In this document: in pieces, positions 13,313 through 27,796 of the stretch
Layout: each line of letters begins with the position of its first letter
Position numbering within the stretch: position 1 is the stretch's first letter
Source: Craterostigma plantagineum
Lineage: Eukaryota; Streptophyta; Magnoliopsida; Lamiales; Linderniaceae
Assembly: GCA_027422505.1 (NCBI GenBank)
Contig: JAPQWV010000050.1
Coordinates: forward strand, 2,294,001-2,358,000
Reading direction: 5' to 3'
DNA length: 64,000 bases
The notes under the pieces: model-generated
What the model was told of the DNA's origin: nothing
Database searches by the model: none
What the model saw: the letters and a program-made list of their open reading frames with translations, nothing else
Position numbers and translations under genes: made by a program

Positions 13313-14557
13313 GGCTGAAGATTCACAGATCCCGATTGATGAGGGGCCGAGGCTAGAGTACGAGCATGGCAGATTGTAATATGGTCGGTCCTATGTCCTC
13401 TGCTGCTGGTCTCGATGATGAAGGTGACTGGTTCGTTGAGTAGCTGGCCTGGAATTGAGCCTCGACGGTGCGCTGTCCGCTGTTGTGCTCGGGGCTGCCA
13501 ACAACAGCGCAAGGATCGTCCACCCGCGGTGGTGCTTCGAGCAATGTTGTGTTGTGACAACATGTGTCAACCTTACGTCTTCTCGGGTCGATTTTGATGG
13601 TGAAGCCATTGTCGGTCTTTATGACGTCGCACGCTCGACAAGGGACTGTCCGTAACTGTGCTCGCGGCGGCCAATAATGGCATGAGAACTGTATGCTCAT
13701 GGCGGGCGGGTCGGCTGATACCGCTCGCAATGGGCTGAGTGGGATAGATGGCGACAGACTCGAAACAGCTTCAGATTCTCGATCTCTTCCGAGTGCACCG
13801 TTATTTATTCATCTGATTCTCACTCGCCAATTGATGCGGTCGAAAAAATGTCCTGAAGCATCAATGGTGCGCTGGAATGGAAGTTGTCGGACCGTCGCCG
13901 GTTCGAGTTCGTTGTCTTCATCTTCAACGGGTTCCTGAAAAGTCATGAAAAAGACGAGCTAAAAGGCGCCGTTTCGGCGACGCCCCCCCGACGCTCAAGT
14001 CAGATAATCGTTCGTCGGCGTTAAAGCGTAAAAGAAAATAAATAAAGCAGTAATTAGATAAATCGACGAGACGTTGCGCTATGAGATAGCGATTCCGTGA
14101 ATCCTTCGAGACGTGTTGTAAGGGTCGAGGGTATAGCCGAAGTGAGTCGTCCGAGAGAGTGAGATGCACTGTAGTAATATGGTGTAGAAGAAAATGAGTC
14201 GTTGGGATGAGATGAACGTACCTTCTTGATAATGAACCGTCGTGTTGTTATAGGTGGGACTCCGTGGTGGTAACTTCCCATTTACTTGGTCCCAAGCATG
14301 GTGGTAGTGGATAAGCAATATGGGATTAGTGGGGGTTAGTTATGTGTAGGGAAATGTTAGTGGGTTAGTTGCAAAGTGGCGTCCTCGGGAAACTGCTAAA
14401 GCGAATCGTCGCCGCTCGGGTGGAGTTCCTTCCGCTACCTCGGGTGGTGTTTTCCGCGGGATATCGCCTCGAGAGGTATTTTTCGCGGGGAATGTTTTCC
14501 GCCCCGTCTTCGGTTAGGCTCAAATATTTTACCGGTTAAATCCGGGTATAACAGAGG
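13313..14557. other. GC-rich intergenic DNA, no gene recognised
   Basis: GC-rich relative to its neighbours, with overlapping short ORFs on both strands and no conserved domain. Two diverged internal copies of a sequence like cgctgtccgctgttgtgctc occur near 13470 and 13645, so it is probably an old degenerate repeat. From 14000 to 14550 there is low-complexity promoter-like DNA. Confidence 0.4.
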
Positions 14558-15905
14558 GGATGGGCATTCTTTACACACAAACTTCAACGCAAAATTTAAA
14601 TGTGATGCTCTAAAGGTTAGTACTTGCTTGCCGAGTAGCTTCAATTTAATATTCGTGAAGAATTTGAATTTTTCGTTTTCTTTGGTAAGACGATTATATG
14701 ATGCGTGATGTGCGTTTTGCAAACGGTGAAGAATCAGCGGCTGACTGCAAAGCTATTCAACGGCAATATATATGCCTCTGTCTGCAGATTCGAACATTCT
14801 ACTTAGCATTGTCAGCCATAGAATTACAAGTAGGAAATACTTTGCCCTTTTCAAGACAATTCAAAAACCTCCATCGTTGTGTTTTTGGTCTAGATCAAAT
14901 GATCATGCATAAACTATTACATACAGTCTGCACGAGCACGAAAGTTCATCCCCGAAAACCCTGAGAAAGCTTAAGCGCGTCCAGCATCTCTATTCGAGGC
15001 TTCTGTCACACTCGAGAGAGAAGATGATGAGGTATTATTACATACATATTTACCTTCAATTCAAACAAATGGCACTTATTAGAGAAGAAGTTTTCGTGCT
15101 AAAGTGTGTAACTGAATGAATCTCGTCTCTAAACTGTAGTTCAAGGTCTTGTCTTCTCTCCATCCGACGCCCTGCTGTCTGCGGACTCACCGCATTCTGG
15201 TATATATATTCCCTCATATTCCCATTTTATCAGCGCAAAAAACGCAAGATTTATAAAATATAAAGCCCTAATTCGAATTCGATTAACAGAAATGTTCAAT
15301 CGTGGAATGTACGCGGGCCCAGTTGGATGGTTCGACGGCGCTGAGAGCGTTCGGTCGGGATAAGATCAGCTTGGGACAAGGCGGCGCAATGCTATATATG
15401 TTGGGACTGGGATTGTCGACGTAGCATTCCTTCCTCAGAATGGCAAGAAAACTCGAGCTCAATATATCTCAGGTTCGTTTCGACTTTTTGCTTCTTTTTT
15501 TTTTTCATTAATTCAAGCGTCAAAGTTTCTTCGTGTGACTAATATTCGATGGGCTTTCTATCTACTTCTACCGTTTACGAAGCTGATGAAAGGCGCCGAG
15601 GAACCTTTATAGGCACCAAGAGAATATCTAACTATGAATGAAGATTCTAGTTAGATTCAACACAGTTGAATAGAGATCTGTTCATTATTTCAAACAGATG
15701 GCAGTGCTCAGCTTTAGCAGACTTCCATGTTGTACTAAGAAACACATTGCTTCGTTTTTTAATAAAAAGGCCTTCATTTCATTTTTTAAAAAAAAAAAAA
15801 AAAGCAGTGAAGTAGATCACTACAAAAGAGCTTAGTAGTCGAAAATCATCTCTACATTCGCCTGACACAGCCACGAATTTTCACCACCCACGACCATACC
15901 TCAAA
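14558..15905. repeat. Segmental duplication copy 1 (ICS fragment plus RLK 3' flank)
   Basis: Closely matches 21885-23090 in the same orientation. Shared landmarks run in order: ggcattctttacacacaaac, the tgctctaaaggttagtactt stretch, the ICS-like exons, an aacacattgcttcg/aataaaaaggc stretch, and finally tagtcgaaaatcatctctac. In copy 2 that last sequence lies directly downstream of the LRR receptor kinase stop codon. Copy 1 therefore ends in the 3' flank of that kinase and carries none of its coding sequence. Confidence 0.9.
14941..15615 (+). pseudogene. ICS: Isochorismate synthase 3'-end pseudogene, copy 1
   Basis: Isochorismate synthase converts chorismate to isochorismate in plastids, for salicylate and phylloquinone synthesis. 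Only its C-terminal exons are recognisable. 14941-15031 resembles the RKLKRVQHLYSRL exon. Around 15139-15200 is a degraded LHPTPAVCG exon (one base lost in acgccctgctgtc). 15289-15472 carries MFNRGMYAGPVGWFDGAES. A last exon with FTKLM lies near 15572. Frame breaks include a stop in the first exon, a frameshift after GAES and loss of the AGTGIV frame. It is more decayed than copy 2 at 22159. The intron positions (gatgag|gtatt and ctcag|gttcg) are retained, so it came from DNA and not from a processed transcript. Confidence 0.8.
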
Positions 15906-17070
15906 TATTTCAATGTAGTAGACTAAAATTATATTTCTTATTTCTTATAATTATAGAATTGTCGAATGTACTCCGATTGTACACACAATACAGAAACAGA
16001 CCATATTAATCATTTTTTTTTTGGGTATCAATCTATACTCTAAAAATGACCCTAAAATACTTGTAATGATAAGAAGACAGAGATATCACACGATAAGTAC
16101 TTCACCTGAATGGATTAGGGAAAGAATATCAAATCTGTCTTGGATCTTCTGACAGATTCCAAGACTTTTGACAAGGAAATTTCTTTTGAAGTTAAATATA
16201 CATTACTCGTAAAAGGAAACTGTTCTAACAGAAGAAACAGAAGAAAGCAAATAAAGGGAAATAAAAGAGAAGGGGCAATAAATACTTCAGATTCAAAATC
16301 TACCCTCCTTCTCCTTTTCGATCTGTACGGTTTTTTTACGAATCCTCGAAGCTACGAAAGATTGGACAACAGCCGAGAGATGATGAATGCGCAACGCCCT
16401 TCATCTACTTAATTCAACTCGATGTTCAGATTCGTAGGAGTCAGCCATAGTATTTTTTAGTTCAAGCTTTTGAGTTACTCTACACATCAAAGATACTCTG
16501 TCAGCTTCTACTGATGATGCATGAAAATAAACAGCAAACCGACGCCCCCATCCCTGAAGAATAAACAGAACAATCAGACTCAGATTCGAATCGTTTAGCT
16601 CAAGTCAGTTATAATAAGCTAATATCCACTAAATGATCTCATGCAAGTCCATATCAAGGACTATATGTACATGCATCATCTATGTTATGGCTGGAATAAA
16701 TGAGGGCAAAAGGATTATAAAACGGAAAAAAAAGGATCATCTAAATCGAAGGTTACATATACTTCAATCAAACATCTGAAAAATACGAAGCCAACGTGAA
16801 GCATGAATAAATTACTCACAAGATGTGGCAGGCACGAGAAACTCACTTCCTTCAACGCCAAGACGATTGCTTATAACTGAAGCTCTCTTTCTCAGACCCT
16901 ACTTCAGGTTCCTTCGTCTTCCCAATTCTCGCCTGATCCTCCCTCAAAGCTCGAGAACTGCCAACAGATTGTTGAATAGACTCCATAATAGGAAACATCT
17001 GTTCCCTGCTCGGCTCTGTCTCTGTGGCCCCAGTTTCAGAGTTAAGGTCGAGACCTTGTCTGGCCCATTT
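15906..17070. other. Intergenic DNA between duplicated blocks
   Basis: Mostly AT-rich with homopolymer runs. On the minus strand between about 17075 and 16830 an open stretch contains MFPIMESIQQSVGSSRALRE and resembles a decayed coding exon, but I cannot assign a family. No start codon context or neighbouring exon supports a live gene. Confidence 0.4.
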
Positions 17071-17074
17071 TCGA

Positions 17075-17215
17075 AACCTGCTACTTAGTCAATGTGCGAG
17101 ACCACGTCATAGAATTACGAGTAGTAAATACTTTTCCCATATTCAATAATCAAAACAATGTAGAAACCTTGCCGTTGTTTTTGGTCTAAATCAATCATTC
17201 ATGGATAACGTAAGA
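17075..17215 (+). pseudogene. Third ICS-derived remnant (intronic sequence)
   Basis: The segment ctacttagtcaatgtg ... catagaattacgag ... gttgtttttggtctaaatca aligns with the ICS pseudogene region at about 14795-14925 (ctacttagcattgtc ... catagaattacaag ... gtttttggtctagatcaaat). It covers only intron-like sequence upstream of the RKLK exon. It shows that this locus received more than two ICS-derived copies. Confidence 0.6.
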
Positions 17216-17224
17216 GCTTTTAAT

Positions 17225-17420
17225 GACTAAAACTCATCGTCATCCTCCTTTTATCTCCGTCGCTGTGTGGACGACGGTATCCCACATACATCCTATACGA
17301 AGGGGGTGGATATCTATATACCCTCGGATGCCTTCCGTTAGCCACCACAGCCTTTGACTCAAGGAGAAGTAAAGAAGCATCTCAAGAGCGGGGAGAAGCT
17401 TCTCGTAAGAAGTAATTATT
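17225..17420 (-). pseudogene. Eroded NLR C-terminal fragment
   Basis: Minus-strand translation gives LLPALEMLLYFSLSQRLW and then YIDIHPLRIGCMWDTVVHT. This parallels the end of the neighbouring NLR (LPALEVLSLSFMNLKEF ... INTLRRICMEVCNGCIVNS). At DNA level the match is catcctatacgaagg ... agcatctcaagagcgggg against catatcctacgaagg ... gtacctcaagagcggga. Only the last LRRs remain and the frame is broken. It implies that a second NLR once lay downstream of the one at 17585-20190. Confidence 0.7.
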
Positions 17421-17584
17421 ACTTGCCTTTTCCCAAACAATCAAAGATAATTTATAACATTGTCGTCACATTTTGTTTTATTGGTAATTATTCACGGACA
17501 CTCACTTGTATATGAGCTTTTACTTACAACACAATAGGGAGGACTAATAATTATACAGCGTAGGAGAGAACTAATTCTCTGTCA

Positions 17585-20190
17585 TTACCGTAGCTCAACA
17601 AGAATCTCATTATCAAAGCAGGCTTGTTCCTCCTTTATCTGCTTCACTGAGTTGACGATGCATCCATTGCAAACTTCCATGCATATCCTACGAAGGGTAT
17701 TTATATCTCCGATGCCTAACGGAAATTCCTTCAGGTTCATGAAACTCAGGGAAAGTACCTCAAGAGCGGGAAGGTTACTAGCCTCTGCTCTCCAAGCCAC
17801 GACATTTAAATATTCAAGTTTCAGGAACTTCAATTGCGGAAATTGCCCTTCGAGTTCGACCATGCACCACTCATCCCCGACAACGGCATCGTCGCCTAGC
17901 TTAAGCACTTGGAGGTTTGGTAGCGAACCAATCACCGTCATGTCTTCCCAGCAGAGTCCACAACTGTCCAAAACCAATTCCTTCAGCGAGGTTGGGAAGG
18001 CGATGTTTTCCATTCGCAAAGTGCAATCAAGAAAATATAGTTTCAGGGATCTAAGCTTGTGCAGAAGTTCAAGGTTTTTGAGGCAGTAGCCACTTAGTTC
18101 CTCGTCACCCTCTAATTCGTAGTAAGCCTTTAACTCGACTAGATTTGGGATCCTTCTTACGACTTCCAACGTCCACTTCATGTTTTCAACCATACGAAGT
18201 GTTTGTAGATGGCGCAATGCGATGAACTTCTTCTCGTCCGTTGGACGGGGCAACTCGCTAACGCGTAAATGCACTTTTCTTAGTTGTGGCATCTCCCATA
18301 TACTCGATAATATCGGTGTCCCATAAATAAGCTGTCCGCGAAAGACCCTTAGATTCCAAAGTAGAGAGATGGGGGACGGAGATGCGTATTCTAACACGTG
18401 TTTGTCAATGTCGATCGATAGCCACGTCAGCTTCGTCGCGTGCGGAATTTCGACGATCTCGCCGTCCATCTTGTTTATCAACCTAATGAATCTTGATTTA
18501 CTACTAGTGATCAGTTGTCGAAACATCGTCTTAGAGCTGCAACGATCACACACCATCGGGCTTATGAGAGCTGTTGATAGTGAACCGTTGAGGACTTCAC
18601 AGAGGCCAATCCTCTTCGTCATTTCATCGCGGCACAGGTAGCATGAACCCTCGAGGAGACTCCAGTTAATTATTAAGTTATCCATATTCCAAATTCTGAA
18701 AATGTTCTCCTTGAGACGCACAGCTGCCTCAGGATATCGTGAACGCCGCAAGTTTTGATTTCCCCGCTCCTCCCCAGCTTTCGAATCAAGATGATATTTC
18801 TGCCAATTAGATCTTCCAAGTATTCCATGGCAACTTCTTCCAATGTCTTATTCTCATTTCTGGCCGACGGCCGCACAATTCCCTCCGCAATCCAATATTC
18901 GAAAAGCCTAGAGACTTTGATGTCGCTGTCTTCGGGAAATTCTTTCAACCGAAGGAAGCATGACTTGAGATGAATGGGCAGATGATTGTAGCTGAGGTAC
19001 AATATTCTCAAGCAGCTTTCCTCAATCTCCAAATGATAGAATGAGTTCACATCATCTGCAACGGACTCCCAATATTTGCGGGTCATATTATCAGGATTCG
19101 AAAGGAGTCCACCGACCACGACGAGCGTGAGGGGAAGCCCTTTGCAGTTTTTTGCGATCTTCTTTCCAATCTCTTCCAATTCGCTCGTCGGCCTTTCCCC
19201 GTTGTTGCCAAACGCTTTTTCGCTGAACAGTTTCCAACTGCTCTCCTTATCTAGTAAACCCATTGGGTAGCTGTTACTACGATCATTCGTTATACTGTCG
19301 GCTACGCCCGATAGCCTCGTCGTCACAATAATTCGACTTCCATTCTTATCTTTTGGAAAGTACAGATTAAACTCGTCCCAAGCATCGGTAACCCATACAT
19401 CGTCCATCACAATCAGATACCTTTTCCCAATCAACTTTTGGTACAAACGAGTTCCTAAATCATCCTCATCACCATCAATAACTCCATCTTTTTTGAGACC
19501 TAAAAGAATACTCTGCACGTCGTATTCTTGAGATAGTGTGATCCAAATACGGACGCTGAAATGCTCAGCGATAAATATCTTATCGAAGGTATTGCGAGCG
19601 AGAGTCGTCTTGCCTATACCTCCCATTCCTACGATTGGGATGACTTGTAGCCTACGCTCGTCTAGAGTGAGTCGTTCCATTATCTTTATCACATGATCTT
19701 CGAGCCCCACCGCCTTCTTATCGCTCGATTCAGAGGTTGCAAGAGGAGAGTTGCTAAGTATACGCGGTCGTCGTCGATCTGCCGCAATTCCATGGTCTTC
19801 CTCACCAAATTTCGTCAGCTCTTGATTTATCGACTCGATTTTTTCAATCAACAATTGCAGATCTTGATAGAACGACGAGCTCATCTTCTCACCGATCTGA
19901 TCGTCGTGGAGTCCTTTGGTGCGCAGTCGATCTACGACATACCTATCGATGAGATCATATAAATCTTGCGCGACTTCACTGATCTGCAGTTTAACCGCCA
20001 GCTCGCGGAGTAACTCGTTGGTAGTTGGTTTTTGCGAGTGGATTTCGAGAAATTCTTGCAAGAAAGTGAGCTTCTGCTGCAGTGCTTCGATCTGGGACAT
20101 GTCTGGGATCATCCATCGACGAGAAGGCAGAAGAACGTTGTCCAAAGAAGTCAAAAGAGAGAGCACAGACGCATAAGCTGCTACGGCCAT
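17585..20190 (-). CDS. CC-NB-ARC-LRR disease resistance protein (R1-like), one frameshift
   Basis: An intracellular immune receptor of about 868 codons. The start is set at the second in-frame ATG (20190) because MAVAAYASVLSLL is the usual N terminus of R1/late-blight-homologue NLRs. Residues 1-160 form the Rx-type coiled coil. NB-ARC follows: P-loop GMGGIGKTT (188-196), kinase-2 YLIVMDDVW (258-266), RNBS-B GSRIIVTTR (284-292), GLPL (351-354), RNBS-D CFLRLKEFPED (411-421) and VHD of the MHD motif (483-485). About ten irregular LRRs run to the stop. The frame breaks once at about 18713-18724, just after HDILRQLC; the next frame continues as RLKENIFRIWN without loss of homology. Everything else is open, so this is either a very recent pseudogene or a single-base sequence error. 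No intron is needed. Confidence 0.9.
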
Positions 20191-20925
20191 AGCTGTTTGG
20201 ATTATAATTTTATTACTGAAGGGAAATCTTTCTTTCGCTTTGGAGATCAAATGAATGCAGGAATTATTATCGCATGAAGTAGTGAATGGGAGAACACAAG
20301 TAGTTGAACTTACTCAGTAAAATACGAACTACTCAACTCCTACACTACACAGACAGATCCACATCCACGCAGAAGCTACGCCTTTTTTGAATTAACGTAT
20401 TATTTAATTAAATCTTGCGTTATCCGAGGATGATAATTAATTATTGACCGATTCGTCGAGGGAGGATTGGTAGCACGCATCTCATCAAAACATTTAAATA
20501 TATAAGGAAAACTTGGTCAATGACTTCGAAAGTTGAAAAATACTACATAACGTAGCAATAACAACCGCAGTACAGATACACGGCACCACTTGGGGTAAGA
20601 ATAATATTGTATTATTCCTACTTGCTAAATGATTTCATAAAATGCTCTTAAAATATGTATATGCATAGTGGATATATAAATAAACAATGTTGTATGTAGC
20701 TGGCTGTCTTGGGAACGGTTGGATCTGTGTTTTGAGTTTAGCCGCGTAATAATTGGATTCGTAGTATAATAAGACTTGGTCAATGATGAAAAATAATACA
20801 TAACGTAATAACAACTGCAGTACAGCACCAACCACACCCACTTGGGGAAGAATTACTATGTTATTATCTCTTTCGATTCTCGAGCAGCTCCTAGGCGATT
20901 TCGTAGAAGGCTCTTATATATTTAT
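20191..20925. other. NLR upstream region with short direct repeats
   Basis: This would hold the promoter of the minus-strand NLR. Two diverged ~110-bp direct repeats are visible: acttggtcaatgactt...cacttggggtaagaat (20510-20605) and acttggtcaatgatga...cacttggggaagaatt (20772-20855). A third partial match follows the MITE (gtattatctaatttcc at about 21201). No gene is seen. Confidence 0.5.
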
Positions 20926-21194
20926 CTGGATTGCTATTCACCGCCCCCTTTTTCCTAGTCACCATCTCCTAAAGGGCTAAAAAAAGACGTTTTTGCCCTT
21001 TTGAATTTAAATTTCTATTTAAAATCCATAACACTTTTGGTATATTTACGTTAGTGCTTGTTTGGTTTTGGGGATTACTATTTACCGCCCCCTTTTACTT
21101 GTTACCGTCCCCTAAAGGGCTAGAAAAAGGGGGCGGTGAATAGCCCTTTAGGAGATGGTGACTAGGAAAAAGGGGGCGGTGAATAGCAATCCAG
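20926..21194. mobile_element. MITE with perfect 54-bp inverted ends and internal arm copies
   Basis: The first 54 bases (ctggattgctattcaccgcc ...) are exactly the reverse complement of the last 54. Both ends are flanked by TAT (20923-20925 and 21195-21197). Inside, from about 21070, lies a diverged third copy of the arm in the left orientation (ggggattactatttaccgcc). Immediately before the right arm there is a further partial copy of the terminal motif (gggggcggtgaatag). The element can fold into alternative hairpins. The short flanking repeat does not decide the superfamily; a PIF/Harbinger or Tc1-like origin is possible. Confidence 0.85.
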
Positions 21195-21884
21195 TATACT
21201 GTATTATCTAATTTCCATTGCTCAGTGATTTCAAAAAAATGCTCTTTTTTTTAATGAGTGGAGAGGATATATATAACTATGGTTTTAGTCGTTGTTTTTT
21301 AAACACGATAAGAAAATTTAAAAAGAATTGATCACGAAAAATCCTTTGTTCAAATCAGTTTTTCTATCTTGTTAATTAATTCTACTTAAATCGGAGGACA
21401 AGGAATCACCATTTAATTCAAACATGATCGACTTTAGGATCGGAAATGGGTAGGAAACATGAGTCTCATCCCCACATTTTCACGTGACAACTCTCCATCC
21501 ATGATTTGCCTAGTACCCGCCGGAGATGGTTCACTGCAGGAATTTGCAGAAGCCAATTCTCTTCCTCTTCCTCGTCTTATCACGACATATGAAGCACGAA
21601 CTTCATAGTTGTAGCCCTCCAGTCCAATTCTACGACGAAAAACAGTGAGGCAAATTTATGGTGCGACTCTTCAAAATTGATGCAGTGTGTAGGAAAGTTA
21701 TGAGATATAGTTATGAAATATCGTAACGGCATGAAAAAAGGAAAGAAAGATAAAAAAGAAATAATATGAAATGTCAGTGTTAGAAGGATATATATATATA
21801 TATATATGATCTATATCACCATAGGGAACACACGATTAGTTATAATGTAACTCATGTGCTGGTATTTGAAGGTTGTTTTGGAAG
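21195..21884. other. AT-rich intergenic DNA
   Basis: No gene recognised. There is a short (TA)n tract near 21788-21806 and otherwise unstructured DNA. The duplicated ICS block starts at its right end. Confidence 0.5.
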
Positions 21885-23090
21885 AGATGTGGCATTCTTT
21901 ACACCCAAACTTCGACAAAATGTAAATGTGATGCTCTAAAGGTTAGTACTTGCTTGCCGAGTAGCTTCAATTTAATGTTCTTGAAGAATCTGAATTTTTC
22001 CTTTTCTATGGTTAGACGATTATATGATGCGTGATGTGCGTTTGCAAATGGTGAAGAATCAGCGGCTAGCTGCAAAGCTAACCTACGGCAATATATATGA
22101 CTATGTCTGCAGATTCGAACATGCTACTTAGTCATTGTCGTCATAGAATTACTAGTAGGAAAATTCATCCCCAAAAAGCCATGAGAAAGCTTAAGCACGT
22201 CCAGCATCTCTATTCGAGGCTAACTGGCACACTCGAGAGAGAAGATGATGAGGTATTATTACATACATATTTACCTTCAATTCAAACAAATGGCACTTAT
22301 TAGAGAAGATGTTTTCGTGTGTAATTGAATGAACCTCTTGTCTCTAAACTATAGTTCAAGATCTGTTCTTCTCTCCATCCGACGCCAGCTGTCTGCGGAC
22401 TCCCCGCATTCTGGTATATATATGTTCCCCCATTTTCCCATTTTACCAGCGCAAAAACGTAAGATTTATAAAATATAAAGCCCTAACAGAAATGTTCGAC
22501 CGTGGAATGTACACGGGCCCAGTGGGATGGTTCGGCGGTGCTGAGAGTGAGTTTGCCGTTGGGATAAGATCAGCTTTGGTAGGAAAGGTCGGACGATGCT
22601 ATGCGCTGGGACTGGGATTGTCGACGGTAGCATTTCAGCCTCGGAGTGGCAAGATACTCGAGCTCAAGATATCTCAGGTTCGTTTGTTCGACTTTTTTCT
22701 TTTTTCACTAAATTCAAACGTAAAATTTTCTTCGTGCGACTAATATTCGATTGGTTTTCTATCACAGTTTACGAAGCTGATGAAAGTCGCCGAGGAACCT
22801 TTAATGGCCGCAAGGGTAAAGATCCAACTGTGAATGAAGATTCAACACAGTTGAATACAGATCTGTTAATTCTTTCGAACAACAGATGGCTGTGCTTAGC
22901 TTAGCTTAGCAGACTTCCATGTTGTATAGAAACACATTACTTCGTTTTTAATAAAAAGGCACTCATTCATTAAAAAAGAAAAAACCATTGAAGCAGATCA
23001 GATCACTACAAAAAAGCTTAGTAGTCGAAAATCATCTCTACATTCGCGTGACCCGGCCACCAATTCACCACCCACAACCAAACTAAAACG
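21885..23090. repeat. Segmental duplication copy 2 (ICS fragment plus RLK 3' flank)
   Basis: Partner of 14558-15905. Here the block is contiguous with the intact receptor-kinase gene, so this is probably the original location and the copy on the far side of the NLR is derived. Copy 2 lacks several small insertions present in copy 1, for example the aattcgaattcgatt stretch before the FDRGMY exon. Confidence 0.85.
22159..22833 (+). pseudogene. ICS: Isochorismate synthase 3'-end pseudogene, copy 2
   Basis: Better preserved than copy 1, and shows four exons of the C-terminal chorismate-binding domain. Exon A (to 22252) encodes KAMRKLKHVQHLYSRLTG. Exon B (about 22353-22411) encodes SSLHPTPAVCGLP. 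Exon C (about 22489-22678) encodes FDRGMYTGPVGWFGG and ESEFAVGIRSALV, then needs a frame change to read LCAGTGIVDGS and a second to read LELKISQ. Exon D (about 22769-22833) encodes FTKLMKVAEEP and a stop. These motifs are characteristic of plant ICS. The upstream two thirds of the gene, including the transit peptide, are absent. The frameshifts and truncation exclude function. Confidence 0.88.
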
Positions 23091-23110
23091 AAAATCTCGG
23101 GAATTTCTTG

Positions 23111-26278
<3,168 letters not shown>

Positions 26279-27171
26279 TCTCTTCTGTTCTTGATTCCCA
26301 GAATCAAAATATTGCTTTAAGCTTCAAGGAAGGACCTTTCTCCTCTCTTTTTATTTTTTATTTCTACTTTTTTCTTCTGCAATGAAGGAGAAAAGGATAA
26401 GATGATTCACCCAAAGTAGAAACCTGAACGATGGTGGAGTGGAGGGATTGTTTGTGGGGTGGGGTGTTTTAGCTATAATTACAGTGTGCTGACTATCAAA
26501 AGCTTCAATAATTATTACTACTCTTCCCTTTTCCCAAAAACAAATGGATATTTCATATTATTATCCATATCCATCGACCTTAAACTAAAACTCAATTTCA
26601 ACTTCTCGATTTTTTCGTAATTTTTCCTTTTTGATTTTCTGAAGTTGTGTTAGACAGACGTTGAACTTGAAGTAAGATGTAAGCTTCGCTCGAGAATCCC
26701 TTTGAAATCTAACATGGAAATCTGCGATGCATAAGAGAAACATAGCCCAGACGACGTACGTTGGCGTGGTGTACACTCGCGACAAACAGCTTGCCACGTG
26801 GCGGAAGATATATGGAGCTGTGAGTTATGAGTGTGCTGATTGGCGCGTGACTTAAAGCTTAATGCTTTTCGTTTTTACACTGCCCGAGCCTGAAAACACA
26901 CAGCCATGGGTCCCACTTAAAGTTTTGAATTGGTTTCGTACTAATTCCACGCGCGCGAAAAACAAAGGTGGCATCTGTCTTTATCGGAGGTTGTTGGGTT
27001 TTGATTACAACGAGTATTTTATTTTTGATATTTGTCAATAAAATCGATATATATATTCACGTCTAAATTATGGCCCGGACTTTCTCTGACTTCTTAGTTG
27101 CGCTCTATATTATCAAGAAAGTTTAGGACAAAGGAAAATTGTACCCCATAGTTTAGGAGAAAGTAAACCTT
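26279..27171. promoter_or_regulatory. RLK upstream region
   Basis: Non-coding DNA upstream of the minus-strand receptor kinase, starting with a pyrimidine/purine-rich leader (about 26280-26400). A G-box palindrome CACGTG occurs near 26795 (gccacgtggcgg). I see no other gene; the short ORFs have no recognisable domain. A promoter role is inferred from position. Confidence 0.4.
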
Positions 27172-27640
27172 GATGATGTTTCTGAAAAGTTTTTTATTTT
27201 TCGTTCATGATTATTAATTTCAACTGAAAGCTTTAAATCAAGGTATTAAGGAGATTCCTCTGAAGGTTAGAAAACTACAAACGTTCGGGAAAGAAACAAT
27301 TCGAGCAAAAGAAAAACGAAACTCGAGAGAAAAAAAAACATTTGAAGTTTGAAGAACTTTACAAGGAGAAAGAAGCTTCCAAAAGTCGAGAAAATTAGTA
27401 AAGACGAAAGGAAAGAAATGCATATAAAATATGAGGGTTAGGTCTCAATTGTTGATACAAAGGTGGATAAGTACGAGGGGGAAGATTATAATTTATGTAT
27501 AGGGTTTTGGTTTTAACTAGAAAGATAATGAGCACCATTTTGTTTTTGGCAATTTTCGTTTCAGGTCCCCATTTAAGTTTTAATTAGAGTTCAGACCCAT
27601 GTCAGAAAAATCATAGCTTTAAGGACTCAATTTTTTCAGA

Positions 27641-27796
27641 AACACTTCATGGTTTCCCAATACCACTTCATGGGTCTGTGGTAACAATTTATGGGTATGT
27701 GGTAACACTTCATGAGTCTGTGGTAACTCTTCACGGGTATGTGTAACACTTCATGGATCTATATTCTATGGTAACACTTCATGGGTCTGTAGTAAC
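27641..27796. repeat. 21-bp minisatellite, about seven copies
   Basis: Repeats of aacacttcatgggtctgtggt with substitutions and one longer copy. It lies in a ~370-bp segment (about 27542-27915) that unit 2 lacks, where the paralogous sequence reads straight through from aacaccg to ttttgtttttatatgaagcc. Confidence 0.85.

Noticed and set aside
16830..17088. Possible gene on the minus strand (MFPIMESIQQSVGSSRALRE)
   Set aside because: I could not assign a family, the frame is short, and no neighbouring exons support it; mentioned only as a possible decayed exon.
18673..18751. Intron explaining the NLR frame change
   Set aside because: The two frames overlap and homology continues within a few bases, leaving no room for a spliceable intron.
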